From an uncultured Pedobacter sp. (GTDB taxonomy: Bacteria > Bacteroidota > Bacteroidia > Sphingobacteriales > Sphingobacteriaceae), in NCBI RefSeq assembly GCF_946480185.1, contig NZ_CAMLIG010000003.1:248001-312000 (forward strand): DNA of 64,000 nucleotides, in the 5' to 3' direction. The position numbers and the translations under genes were made by a program. Below the pieces are notes generated by a model, which ran no database searches, was not told the origin of the DNA, and was given only the letters and a program-made list of their open reading frames with translations. Below are positions 36,517 through 45,586 of this stretch, in pieces; position 1 is the first letter of the stretch; each line of letters begins with the position of its first letter.

Positions 36517-37527
36517 CTAAGAAATCTGCTCGGCTAACAGTTTCATTTCTGTATGCGGAGAATGCTTTTGGTAAAGTATTGAATATACCGCTTCCACGAT
36601 TGGCATATTAACTTGGTGGATTTTATTAATTTGGTGAATACAGTTTACCGCGTAATAACCTTCGGCAATCATATTCATTTCCAGCTGTGCCGATTTTACA
36701 GTGTAGCCTTTCCCTATCATGTTTCCAAAAGTTCTGTTTCGGCTAAACTGCGAGTAAGCTGTAACCAGCAGATCACCTAAATAGGCTGATTCTTTAATAT
36801 CACGACTTATCGGGTGTATAGCATCTACAAAACGGCTCATCTCCCGTACTGCATTTGAAATTAAAACGGCCTGAAAATTATCTCCAAAGCCCACTCCATG
36901 GCAAATGCCGCTAGCTATGGCGTAAATATTCTTTAAAACTGCGCTATATTCTGTACCATAAATATCATCAGATATAATGGTTTTGATATTTCGGGTATTG
37001 ATTAGCGAAGCAAAATAACTTGCTAGCTCCAAATCCTGGCAAGCAATGGTTAAATAACTCAACTTCTCCAACGCAACTTCCTCTGCATGGCATGGGCCGC
37101 TAATAATTGCGATATCTTTTAAAGAGACATTGAACTCTTCGTGTATAAAGTCGGCAATAAGTTGATTGGAATATGGCACAATCCCTTTTATAGCCGATAC
37201 AATTTTTTTTCCTTTAAAATCTGCTGCTGTAAGACCTGTTAAAGCCTCCTTTAAAAACGCTGCCGGAACATTTAAAACAACCGTATCTACAGAAGATATA
37301 ATGTGTTTTATATCGGTAGAAACATTTTCGGCAGCTATTTTCAGCTCTACAGACGAAAGGTATTTTGGGTTATGCTTATACTTTGAAATGTGACAAACAG
37401 AATCCTGATCGCGTAACCACCAAAAAATTTCTTTCTCAACAATATTGTCCGAAAGCATTTTAACTATCGCCGTGGCCCAGCTTCCTCCTCCAATAATCGC
37501 TACCTTATTTTTCTCCTTATCAATCAT
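36517..37527 (-). CDS. gpsA: Glycerol-3-phosphate dehydrogenase (NAD(P)+)
   Basis: This enzyme reduces dihydroxyacetone phosphate to glycerol 3-phosphate for phospholipid synthesis. The nucleotide-binding motif is KVAIIGGGSWATAI near the N-terminus; VSAIKGIV and SGPCHAEEV lie in the middle, with K and YSAVLKNIYAIASG in the catalytic domain. I start at the ATG at 37527 (MIDKEKNKVAIIGG, 336 aa), the family's normal N-terminus. The longer frame to 37680 adds residues unlike the family. plsC at 60 kb acts later in the same lipid pathway. Confidence 0.95.
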   Translation of the reverse strand: MIDKEKNKVAIIGGGSWATAIVKMLSDNIVEKEIFWWLRDQDSVCHISKYKHNPKYLSSVELKIAAENVSTDIKHIISSVDTVVLNVPAAFLKEALTGLTAADFKGKKIVSAIKGIVPYSNQLIADFIHEEFNVSLKDIAIISGPCHAEEVALEKLSYLTIACQDLELASYFASLINTRNIKTIISDDIYGTEYSAVLKNIYAIASGICHGVGFGDNFQAVLISNAVREMSRFVDAIHPISRDIKESAYLGDLLVTAYSQFSRNRTFGNMIGKGYTVKSAQLEMNMIAEGYYAVNCIHQINKIHQVNMPIVEAVYSILYQKHSPHTEMKLLAEQIS

Positions 37528-37919
37528 TCCTTTATCAAAAATATAACGTGGCTTTACAACCGCTGATAAGCTACAAATTAAATAAATCTTTCCAATATTT
37601 GGCGAAAATTTTAATACTTGGACAATCAACATAAAACCACTTTTTAATTTTACATAATGCTCAAAAATATTTAGGAACATTTAAACACGCAGTACATTCA
37701 TACGCCACCGGAATTATTCATCTAACAAGTGACGAAGTACTCCTTTCCATCGGTAATGCGATTAACCCCATCAAAAACAATCTTACGCAACCAACCAACA
37801 CATAACCTGTTGATAACAAGAAAGATGTTAACAATTAAATCACAGATTTTTAACGCACTTTCAATTTAAAATCACTTATTTTTATAGACCTCAATAATGG
37901 GTCGATAAATAAAACCATT

Positions 37920-38393
37920 ATGTCTTGGAAAAAATTCAGCGGAGAAACCCTACACGCTCCCATTTTAGAAGAAGTTGAACACACTATCGAAAGAGAATAT
38001 CAGCAAGGAAACAGACTGAAAGTTTGCATCGGAACAGATTCTCAAGTGAAAGGTAGCATTACAGATTTTGCTACGGTTATTGTTTTTCTCAGAGAACAAA
38101 AAGGTGGCTTCATGTTTATCAATCAAGAAAGAACCTCACAAAAAATGACCATTAAAGAGCGTATGCTTTCTGAGGTACAAAAATCTATTGAATGTGCTTA
38201 TGCAATTTGCCCACTTTTAGATTTATACCATGTGGAGCTGGAAGTACACGCAGATATAAATACGAGTCCAAATTTTAAATCGAACGTTGCTTTGCATGAA
38301 GCTATGGGATATATTTTAGGAATGGGCTTTGTTTTTAAAGCAAAACCAGAAGCTTTTGCAAGCTCATATTGCGCCAATAAAATGGTACAATAA
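37920..38393 (+). CDS. YkuK/DUF458 RNase H-like protein
   Basis: This 157-aa protein has the DUF458 pattern: KVCIGTDSQVKGSITDFATVIV near residues 34-55 and EVHADINTSPNFKSN near 117-131. Both segments carry acidic residues in positions like those of RNase H folds (D40, D121). The enzymatic role is not established. It stands alone, 390 bases from gpsA in the other direction. In that gap the only notable item is TGTTGATAAC near 37809, a DnaA-box-like variant; the rest shows nothing clear. Confidence 0.85.
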   Translation: MSWKKFSGETLHAPILEEVEHTIEREYQQGNRLKVCIGTDSQVKGSITDFATVIVFLREQKGGFMFINQERTSQKMTIKERMLSEVQKSIECAYAICPLLDLYHVELEVHADINTSPNFKSNVALHEAMGYILGMGFVFKAKPEAFASSYCANKMVQ

Positions 38394-38428
38394 AAAAAGC
38401 CTGCAACTTTTTTAGGAGTTACAGGCTA
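38392..38428 (-). terminator. Terminator of amt
   Basis: AGCCTGCAACT and AGTTACAGGCT form an 11-bp stem with one mismatch. Seven T follow on the minus strand, so it mainly ends amt; it can also end the plus-strand YkuK gene. Confidence 0.75.
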
Positions 38429-38448
38429 TCATATACATCAATAATAAT

Positions 38449-39816
38449 TTAAGCTGCGATAAACTCGTCTTTGGTCAATAATGTTCCTTGAGAATATTTT
38501 TCATCATGCTGACTTTCATCTAAACCTAATTCTTCCTCTTCCTCGCTTACCCTAATTGGCTCAATAAGATCTATAAATTTAAAAATTGCGTATGAAACAG
38601 TGAAACTATAAGCAACTGTAATTAGTAAAGTTTTTACTTGTACCAAAAAGAAATCTACGTTTCCAAAAAACAAACCATCGTTTCCGGCAGGATTAGTGAT
38701 TTTTGAAGCAAAAATACCCGTCATTAATACACCAACCATACCTCCCACACCATGACATGGAAAAACATCTAAAGTATCATCTAAAGATGATTTTGATTTA
38801 AAGTAAACTGCAATGTTAGAAATCATAGCCGCAATTGTTCCTATAAATATGCTATGTGGAATACTTACAAAACCTGCTGCTGGTGTAATTGCCACTAAAC
38901 CAACTACCGCACCTATACAAAATCCTAAAACAGATGGCTTTTTACCTCTTACTACATCAAAAAACATCCAAGCTAAACCTGCTGCCGCTGCTGCTGTGTT
39001 TGTAGTTGCAAATGCAGAAACTGCCAAACTATTAGCTGCTAACGCAGATCCAGCATTAAACCCGAACCAACCGAACCATAACAAACCTGTACCTATTAAT
39101 ACGTAAGGAATATTTGCTGGCGGAACCTCTTTATGTTCCAAGTGAACTTTACGTCTTTTTAAAACTAATGCGCCCGCTAACGCAGCACAACCTGCAGATA
39201 TGTGTACTACTGTACCGCCAGCAAAATCAAGTGCTCCCATTTTGAACAAGAAACCATCTGGATGCCAAGTCCAATGTGCTAAAGGCGCATAAACAAATAT
39301 GCTAAACAACACTGTGAAAAGTATGTAAGAAGTAAATCTGATACGTTCAGCAACTGCTCCAACTACCAAACCAGGAGTGATAATAGCAAACATCAATTGA
39401 AAAAAAGCAAACAATGTACGCGGGATTGTGGGCGCCAAAGGCCATGGGTCCGCAGAACTCACGTCTTTAAAAAACAAATGAGTCATTGGATCGCCAATAA
39501 AACCGGAGATATCTTTTCCAAAACAAAGACTGTAACCAACTACAATCCATAAAACTCCAACAACACCAGATGCGACAACGCTTTTGATCATTGTAGAAAT
39601 AATATTCTTGCGATGTACCATTCCTCCATAAAAGAAAGCCAAACCCGGGGTCATTATAAAAACCATTGCTGTAGCAACCAAAATCCAAGTAATATCTGCC
39701 TGATTATATTTGGCTTCGTTAGCAAAGTTTGGATTGTCTTTTACAAAAAGTGTACCTATTGCGATAATTATAAGAACCGCTAAAGGAATAATTCGTTTTA
39801 AAATGTTTTTGTTCAT
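38449..39816 (-). CDS. amt: Ammonium transporter
   Basis: This is an Amt/Rh channel of 455 aa with about eleven membrane helices. The twin-histidine pore residues lie in GGTVVHISAG and DVFPCHGVGG. The FFYGGMVHRKN segment is typical. The first ~25 residues form an extra hydrophobic helix that may be a signal sequence. The C-terminal tail ends in DESQHDEKYSQGTLLTKDEFIAA, without the usual GlnK-binding ending being obvious. No glnB or glnK gene is adjacent, unlike in many bacteria. Confidence 0.95.
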   Translation of the reverse strand: MNKNILKRIIPLAVLIIIAIGTLFVKDNPNFANEAKYNQADITWILVATAMVFIMTPGLAFFYGGMVHRKNIISTMIKSVVASGVVGVLWIVVGYSLCFGKDISGFIGDPMTHLFFKDVSSADPWPLAPTIPRTLFAFFQLMFAIITPGLVVGAVAERIRFTSYILFTVLFSIFVYAPLAHWTWHPDGFLFKMGALDFAGGTVVHISAGCAALAGALVLKRRKVHLEHKEVPPANIPYVLIGTGLLWFGWFGFNAGSALAANSLAVSAFATTNTAAAAAGLAWMFFDVVRGKKPSVLGFCIGAVVGLVAITPAAGFVSIPHSIFIGTIAAMISNIAVYFKSKSSLDDTLDVFPCHGVGGMVGVLMTGIFASKITNPAGNDGLFFGNVDFFLVQVKTLLITVAYSFTVSYAIFKFIDLIEPIRVSEEEEELGLDESQHDEKYSQGTLLTKDEFIAA

Positions 39817-39962
39817 TTTGTTGATTTTTATAAATTATTCAACAAATAACAGCAATATTTTTTGTAAAATCATAATTTTTTCAAAAAAAAATATAAAAAA
39901 CACGATATAAATTATAAATAACTTCAAAATAGCTAAAAAATTGGACAAAATATGATTGTTTT

Positions 39963-40493
39963 ATGTCTAAAAAAAATATTAATCAATTTCAAAAACTTTA
40001 TCCAATTCCCAATGTTTATGGTGATATGAAGACGTATTTCAATTTATATGAGCAAAAATTACCCATAGATTTAAAAAAAGCTTGGGATTTTTTCTCCTCA
40101 CCGCTAAATTTATCCAAAATCACACCTCCAAGTATGAATTTTATTGTGACTTCTGATTATACAGATCAAACAGAAATGTACGAGGGAATGATTATTACTT
40201 ATAAAGTTTCGCCAATATTGGGGATAAAAATGGATTGGATGACGGAGATTACGACCGTAAAAGAAAACGAATACTTTATTGATGAACAACGCTTCGGTCC
40301 CTTTAAATTTTGGCACCACGAACATCACTTTAAAGAAATAGATGGAGGTGTTCTGATGACTGACCGTTTAACTTACGGAATCCCTTTTGGCTTTATTGGA
40401 AGTATGGCTAATGCTATTATCGTTGAAAAACAAACAAGAGAGATTTTTGAATTTAGAAATAAAGCTGTGGAAGAACTATTCGGAAAGTTTTAA
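39963..40493 (+). CDS. SRPBCC-family protein
   Basis: The fold is that of START/polyketide-cyclase-like proteins that bind a hydrophobic ligand in a deep cavity. The pattern KAWDFFSSPLNLSKITPPSMNF, then EMYEGMIITYKV, GPFKFWHHEHHF and MTDRLTYGIPFG is that of cell-division-inhibitor-like SRPBCC proteins in Bacteroidota. The ligand is unknown. A second ATG at 40026 (MKTYFNLYEQKLP) is also a good family start and would give 155 aa; I keep the longer frame with doubt. It stands alone. Confidence 0.8.
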   Translation: MSKKNINQFQKLYPIPNVYGDMKTYFNLYEQKLPIDLKKAWDFFSSPLNLSKITPPSMNFIVTSDYTDQTEMYEGMIITYKVSPILGIKMDWMTEITTVKENEYFIDEQRFGPFKFWHHEHHFKEIDGGVLMTDRLTYGIPFGFIGSMANAIIVEKQTREIFEFRNKAVEELFGKF

Positions 40494-40634
40494 GTTCATC
40501 TGGGTGTCATTGGGTCATCATATATATGACCAATATAAGGTTGTCAGTGTTTTCATGATGATATGTCAATAAAAAGACCCTGTTCACCAAACTGATCTAG
40601 TTAGACTAACGAACTCGTTCTACTAACTAATTTG

Positions 40635-40706
40635 TGCACCCGACAGGAATCGAACCTGTACCGTAAGAACCGGAATCTTACATTCTATCCATTAAACTAC
40701 GGATGC
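40635..40706 (-). tRNA. tRNA-Arg (anticodon CCG)
   Basis: On the minus strand the 7-bp acceptor stem GCATCCG / CGGGTGC, D arm, anticodon stem TAAGA / TCTTA with loop TTCCGGT, and T stem ACAGG / CCTGT around TTCGATT are all present. The anticodon CCG reads CGG. No CCA is encoded. It lies 14 bases beyond the ychF stop. Confidence 0.97.
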
Positions 40707-40719
40707 AGAATTTATATTT

Positions 40720-41820
40720 TTAAACGTTGAATCTGAAATGCATGATATCACCATCTTCAACCACATAGGTTTTTCCCTCCACACCTAATTTACCGGCATC
40801 TTTACAAGCGTTTTCAGACCCTAAGGTAACAAAGTCATTGTATTTAATTACTTCTGCTCTGATAAATCCTTTTTCAAAATCGGAATGGATGACACCTGCT
40901 GCCTGTGGCGCTGTAAAACCTTTGGTAATTGTCCAAGCCCTTACCTCTTGTACACCAGCAGTAAAATAAGTATATAAATCTAAAAGTCGGTATGCTGCTC
41001 TTATTAATTTAGCCACACCAGATTCTTTCAAACCCAAATCCTCTAAAAACATTGCCCTTTCTTCAAAATCTTCCAACTCGGCTATTTCAGATTCTATCTT
41101 AGCTGAAATAATTAAAACTTCAGCATTTTCATCTTTTACAGCTTCTTTAACCAAATCAACATATTTATTGCCTGTATTTACAGAAGCTTCATCCACATTG
41201 CAAACATACAATACTGGCTTAATAGTCAATAAGCTCAAATCTTCAATAAATTCAAAATCATCGGCTGTTATGGCAGCTGTACGAGCCGATCTACCTGTTT
41301 CTAAATGATTTTTTATAATTGACAAAATCTCAAAAGTACGTTTAGCATCTTTATCGGTTCCTGTTTTTGCAGTTTTCTCAACTTTCTGAATACGTTTGCT
41401 CACTGTATCCAAATCTTTCAACTGCAATTCTGTATCTATAATCTCCTTATCTCTAATTGGATCAACGGAACCATCAACATGTATCACATTATCATCCTCA
41501 AAACATCTTAAGACATGGATAATTGCATTTGTTGCTCTAATATTCCCTAAAAACTGATTTCCTAAGCCCTCCCCTTTAGAAGCTCCTTTAACTAAACCTG
41601 CAATATCAACAATTTCAATAGTATTTGGAACGATGCGCTGAGGTTTAACAAGCTCGGTTAGCTTAGTTAACCTATCATCCGGAACGGTAATTACACCAAT
41701 ATTAGGTTCGATAGTACAAAAAGGGAAATTAGCTGCCTGCGCTTTTGCGTTGGATAAACAATTAAACAAGGTTGATTTTCCGACGTTAGGTAGTCCAACA
41801 ATTCCGCACTGTAAAGCCAT
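40720..41820 (-). CDS. ychF: YchF/OLA1-type ATPase
   Basis: This Obg-related P-loop protein hydrolyses ATP rather than GTP and binds ribosomes. The P loop is GLPNVGKST at residues 8-16. DIAGLVKGASKGEGLGN follows, and the G4 element is NVDE in place of NKxD, the mark of the YchF group. A TGS domain occupies the C-terminal 80 residues (AWTITKGFTAPQAAGVIH). The length of 366 aa is normal. The tRNA-Arg gene follows in the same direction. Confidence 0.97.
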   Translation of the reverse strand: MALQCGIVGLPNVGKSTLFNCLSNAKAQAANFPFCTIEPNIGVITVPDDRLTKLTELVKPQRIVPNTIEIVDIAGLVKGASKGEGLGNQFLGNIRATNAIIHVLRCFEDDNVIHVDGSVDPIRDKEIIDTELQLKDLDTVSKRIQKVEKTAKTGTDKDAKRTFEILSIIKNHLETGRSARTAAITADDFEFIEDLSLLTIKPVLYVCNVDEASVNTGNKYVDLVKEAVKDENAEVLIISAKIESEIAELEDFEERAMFLEDLGLKESGVAKLIRAAYRLLDLYTYFTAGVQEVRAWTITKGFTAPQAAGVIHSDFEKGFIRAEVIKYNDFVTLGSENACKDAGKLGVEGKTYVVEDGDIMHFRFNV

Positions 41821-41971
41821 ATATTTTTATTTGAATATTTTAATTTCAATAAAGAGTGTGAAAACACTCAATTTGTGCGCAAATATAGCAGAATAAGCGT
41901 ATATTTTTTTAGTTTCGCAATAGTTTTAACAGCACCTTTACGATAACCGCTTTTATTAAGCTATAGTAATT

Positions 41972-42451
41972 ATGCAAGAAGAAAATAAAGAACCTATTTC
42001 ATCAGACTCGGACGAGTCCTTAAACTTTGAAACAAAAACCAAAAATACTTTGGCAGAAATTGCCAAGTGGGGCAAATTTGTTGGTATAGTTGGTTTTGTG
42101 TTATGCGGAATTTTATTGTTGGTATCAGTTGCAGTTGTATTTTTAGGTGGCGAAATAGGGAAACAACTTACCGCAATGGGACAACCAGCCGGGGCAGTAA
42201 ATAGTACAACGGGCATTGTGTACGCAGTTATCGCAGTTTTATATTATTTCCCAGCTAAACATCTTTACGATTTTTCTGTTTACATGAAACAAGCTGTGCA
42301 ATACAATGACCAAGAATCTATAGATTACAGTTTTGATAGGTTAAGAGCCTTTTTTAAATTTATTGGGATAGTTGCAATTATTGCAATCGGATTTTATGGA
42401 TTTGCATTTGTGATGACGCTTATATCTGGTGTTGTTGGCGGAAAAGTTTAA
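41972..42451 (+). CDS. DUF5362 membrane protein
   Basis: This 159-aa protein has a charged N-terminus of about 30 residues, then membrane helices near 37-55, 76-92 and 130-152. LYDFSVYMKQAVQYNDQESIDYSFDRLRAFFKFIG between the second and third is the family's conserved part. The function is unknown. It is convergent with corA, with an 11-base gap and no classical terminator seen. Confidence 0.75.
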   Translation: MQEENKEPISSDSDESLNFETKTKNTLAEIAKWGKFVGIVGFVLCGILLLVSVAVVFLGGEIGKQLTAMGQPAGAVNSTTGIVYAVIAVLYYFPAKHLYDFSVYMKQAVQYNDQESIDYSFDRLRAFFKFIGIVAIIAIGFYGFAFVMTLISGVVGGKV

Positions 42452-42462
42452 TTTGAGATTAT

Positions 42463-43416
42463 TTAAAGCCAATTTTTCTTTTTAAAATAAATCAAGGTTC
42501 CTAACGAGGAAAGCACCATTAAAACGATGGCTACAAAATAACCATATTTCCATTCCAGCTCGGGCATAAGATTAAAATTCATTCCATAAATACTGGCAAT
42601 TAAAGTTGGTGGCATAAAAGCAACCGTAGCAACGGTGAAAATTTTAATGATCCGATTTTGTTCGATGTTGATTAAACCCATAAAAGTATCTTGAAGGTAC
42701 TCCAAACGTTCAAAAGCAAACTTATTGTGTTCTAAAAGAGAACTGATATCCTTGATCATTATTTTTAAAACCCCCATAAATTCCTGAGGGAAAATAGATG
42801 ATTTGATTAGTGAGGAGAGCAAGCGCTGTTTATCGATGATATTCTCGCGGAGCATCATATTATCGCTCTGTAAAGAAGATATTTTCAATAAATCGTCTTC
42901 GTCAACACGCTCATTTGTAGCTTTTAAACTGCGGTTTAGTTCTGCAATTTCTTTTGCAATATTCTCAATTAAATCTGCATCCTGATCTATACAGGTTTCT
43001 AAAATAGTGGATAAGATTTGATAGCCATTAACGTATAAAGTTGGATTGGCTTTTATCTTTTTAACCGACTCGCTAAAAGTTTTAATATCGTCATCACGAT
43101 AAGTGAACAGTATTCCTTTTTCTAAAATAATAGAGACTGGATTATATTCAAAACTATTTTGCCTGGTTGAAAGAAAGTTAGAATTAATGATGATTTCGTT
43201 GTCCATCTCGCTAAAACGTGATGAACTTTCAATCTCCTGAGATTCTTCTTCTGAAGAGTATTTAATATCGAAATATGTCTCAATAGTTACTTTTTCTTCA
43301 ACCGTAGGATTCTGCAAATCAACCCAAACTAAGCTTTCGAGAGGGATTTCTCTCAAAGACTCCACATCAGATTCTTTTGCCAACCGAGTGTTCTTTTTGT
43401 AATATATTCTAAGCAT
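42463..43416 (-). CDS. corA: CorA-family magnesium transporter
   Basis: This inner-membrane channel protein has 317 aa. A cytosolic domain of about 250 residues with coiled helices is followed by two C-terminal membrane helices, with the selectivity motif YGMNF between them. The helix before the motif has FMPPTLIASI, typical of the family. The substrate is probably Mg2+ or another divalent cation. The basic end KKKNWL is the usual ring of charge. It stands alone. Confidence 0.93.
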   Translation of the reverse strand: MLRIYYKKNTRLAKESDVESLREIPLESLVWVDLQNPTVEEKVTIETYFDIKYSSEEESQEIESSSRFSEMDNEIIINSNFLSTRQNSFEYNPVSIILEKGILFTYRDDDIKTFSESVKKIKANPTLYVNGYQILSTILETCIDQDADLIENIAKEIAELNRSLKATNERVDEDDLLKISSLQSDNMMLRENIIDKQRLLSSLIKSSIFPQEFMGVLKIMIKDISSLLEHNKFAFERLEYLQDTFMGLINIEQNRIIKIFTVATVAFMPPTLIASIYGMNFNLMPELEWKYGYFVAIVLMVLSSLGTLIYFKKKNWL

Positions 43417-43448
43417 CTGGCATCAAGATAACATTAATTTTCAATTCG

Positions 43449-43456
43449 TATCTTTG
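43449..43456 (+). promoter_or_regulatory. -7 promoter box of the TIGR01212 gene
   Basis: TATCTTTG matches TAnnTTTG exactly and contains the TTG at 43454 that could be mistaken for a start. No clear -33 element is seen. Confidence 0.55.
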
Positions 43457-43474
43457 CAAAAATATCAATCAGCA

Positions 43475-44428
43475 GTGGAGAAAGCCTTAGCATTCGGAGA
43501 AAAAAATTATAATTACTATAGCGCCTACTTAAAAAACAAGTATAAAGTTAAACGCGTTTACAAAGTAATTGTTGATGGTGGATTTACCTGCCCTAACAGA
43601 GATGGATCTAAAGGTTACGGAGGTTGCACTTATTGCAACGTAGATTCTTTTACGCCCACATCCCGCACCATGGAAACCATGAAACAGCAAATTGAGTTTG
43701 GGATGGAACGGGCTTGGAAACATTACAAAGCAGAGAAATTTATCATATACTTTCAGCCAAACACCAATACTTATGCTCCGGCACATTACTTAAAAACAAT
43801 GTATGATGAGGCATTAAGCGTGGACATGACCAACGTTGTTGGTTTGTCTGTAGGTACTCGCCCGGATTGTATTGATGCAGAGAAGATTGCACTTTTAGAG
43901 AGTTACACAGACAGAGTTGATGTAGATTTGGAAATGGGAATGGAATCTATCTATAACGAAACCCTAGAGCAGATTAACCGTGGCTGTTCGCATGATGAAT
44001 TTGTGAACACTATGAGTTTGCTGACTAACAGCAAATTAGACATCTGCGTTCATACTATTTTTGGCTTACCCGGCGAAACACATCAAATGATGTTGGCTTA
44101 TGCCGATGAAATCAATAAATACCCACAAATTAGCTTTGTAAAGTTTCATCACCTGCATATTGTAGAAGGATCTATAATGGGTGCTAAGTACAAGAAGGAC
44201 CCTTTCAAACTTTTCACATTACAGGAATATGCAGACTTTTTGTGCGAGCTTTTGCCAAGAGTCCGCCCGGATATTATCATACAACGTTTATTCGGAATTT
44301 CTGATTTAGATATGCTGATTGCTCCTAAATGGGGATTAAGAAAATCGGAAATACAGACTTTTATTGATAATGAAATTGAAAGACGAGGAGTTGTTCAAGG
44401 AAGTCTTTATAGTTCTTTGCTAGTTTAA
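43475..44428 (+). CDS. Radical SAM protein, TIGR01212 (YhcC-like)
   Basis: The radical SAM cluster ligands are C39, C51 and C54 (TCPNRDGSKGYGGCTYC), a CX11CX2C spacing typical of TIGR01212 proteins rather than CX3CX2C. GLSVGTRPDC and DLEMGMESIYNETLEQINRG follow in the barrel. The exact reaction is unknown; relatives act in tRNA or other modification. I choose the GTG at 43475 (MEKALAFGEKNY), because the TTG at 43454 is inside the promoter box. The length becomes 317 aa. Confidence 0.9.
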   Translation: MEKALAFGEKNYNYYSAYLKNKYKVKRVYKVIVDGGFTCPNRDGSKGYGGCTYCNVDSFTPTSRTMETMKQQIEFGMERAWKHYKAEKFIIYFQPNTNTYAPAHYLKTMYDEALSVDMTNVVGLSVGTRPDCIDAEKIALLESYTDRVDVDLEMGMESIYNETLEQINRGCSHDEFVNTMSLLTNSKLDICVHTIFGLPGETHQMMLAYADEINKYPQISFVKFHHLHIVEGSIMGAKYKKDPFKLFTLQEYADFLCELLPRVRPDIIIQRLFGISDLDMLIAPKWGLRKSEIQTFIDNEIERRGVVQGSLYSSLLV

Positions 44429-44607
44429 ACAGTGTCAAATTTTAATCTATAAAAAAAAGGAGTTTTCAATAAAACATTTTTTTTGTCATAAAAGGGCAAT
44501 ACAATTCACTTAATTTTTAAATTTTCAAACATAACTTTAATTTTACAAGTTGGGTAAAAGCCTTTTCCACAAACAAATTGCGCCTATCAATACCCTTTTT
44601 TAAACTA

Positions 44608-45489
44608 ATGGGATTTATTTTAACCAAGGTAGATACTGTTGATACCATCACACCTGAAGATTTTAAAAAAAATTATTTGGATAAAAATCGTCCGGTGGTA
44701 ATAAAACACCTCACCAAAGATTGGCCCGCCCGCGAAAAATGGACGATAGATTATTTCAAATCTGTAGCCGGAGAAATTGAAGTTCCGCTTTATGACAATT
44801 CTAAAGCAGATCCATCTAAACCGATTAATGCTGCTGCCGCACACATGAAAGTTAAGGACTATTTAGACATTTTAAAGAGCCAACCGACGGAACTTCGTAT
44901 ATTTTTATTCAATTTCTTTAAACATGTCCCGAGTTTAAAGAACGACGTAATTATCCCTAAAGACCTAATGGGCGGGTTTATAGAAAGTTTACCCACGATG
45001 TTTTTCGGTGGCTCCAACTCAATTACTTTTTTACATTACGACATAGATTTGCCCCATATTTTCCACACCCATTTTGGCGGGCGAAAGCATGTGATTTTGT
45101 TTGAAAACAAATGGAAACGGAGACTTTATTGTATTCCAAACGCAACTTACGCATTGGAAGATTACGATGTTTTAAATCCTGACTTAGCTAAATTTCCGGC
45201 ACTAAAAGGAGTTGAAGGTCAAGAAGTATTTTTAGAACATGGAGACACTTTGTTTATGCCTACTGGGTACTGGCATTGGATGAAATATATTGATGGCTCA
45301 TTCTCTTTGAGCCTGAGAGCATGGGACGCGTCATGGTCTCGGAAATTACACAGTATTTATAATATTGCCGTTAAAGGAGGAGTAGATAGTTTAATAAAAC
45401 TGATTTTTAAAGAAAAGTATGCAAACTTTAGAGAAAGACTTGCTAAAAAAAGAGCGATTAGTGCTTATAACCGAAACAGCCTTAAATAA
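44608..45489 (+). CDS. JmjC/cupin-like Fe(II)/2-oxoglutarate oxygenase
   Basis: This is a cupin_8/JmjC-type protein. The iron triad is H143 and D145 (FLHYDIDLPH) and H223 (YWHWMKYIDG). The N-terminal RPVVIKHLTKDWPA and GDTLFMPTGYWH are typical. Such proteins hydroxylate proteins, for example ribosomal proteins. I start at the ATG at 44608 (MGFILTKVDTVD); the TTG at 44578 is less likely. The C-terminal 60 residues are basic. The 44429-44607 gap holds nothing clear. Confidence 0.88.
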   Translation: MGFILTKVDTVDTITPEDFKKNYLDKNRPVVIKHLTKDWPAREKWTIDYFKSVAGEIEVPLYDNSKADPSKPINAAAAHMKVKDYLDILKSQPTELRIFLFNFFKHVPSLKNDVIIPKDLMGGFIESLPTMFFGGSNSITFLHYDIDLPHIFHTHFGGRKHVILFENKWKRRLYCIPNATYALEDYDVLNPDLAKFPALKGVEGQEVFLEHGDTLFMPTGYWHWMKYIDGSFSLSLRAWDASWSRKLHSIYNIAVKGGVDSLIKLIFKEKYANFRERLAKKRAISAYNRNSLK

Positions 45490-45532
45490 ATTTTATTCTG
45501 CCAGAACCGAAATTAAAACTAAGATTAGCTTA

Positions 45533-45569
45533 TAAAAAAAGCCGAATGCTTTTCAAACATTCGGCTTTT
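45533..45569. terminator. Bidirectional terminator between the JmjC gene and glgB
   Basis: GCCGAATG / CATTCGGC (45541-45548 with 45558-45565) with seven A before and four T after serves both convergent genes. Confidence 0.85.
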
Positions 45570-45586
45570 GATTTTATAATGGAAAT

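Noticed and set aside
37653..37810. Plus-strand open frame upstream of the YkuK gene
   Set aside because: It has no start codon, no family pattern and lies opposite the discarded N-terminal extension of gpsA.
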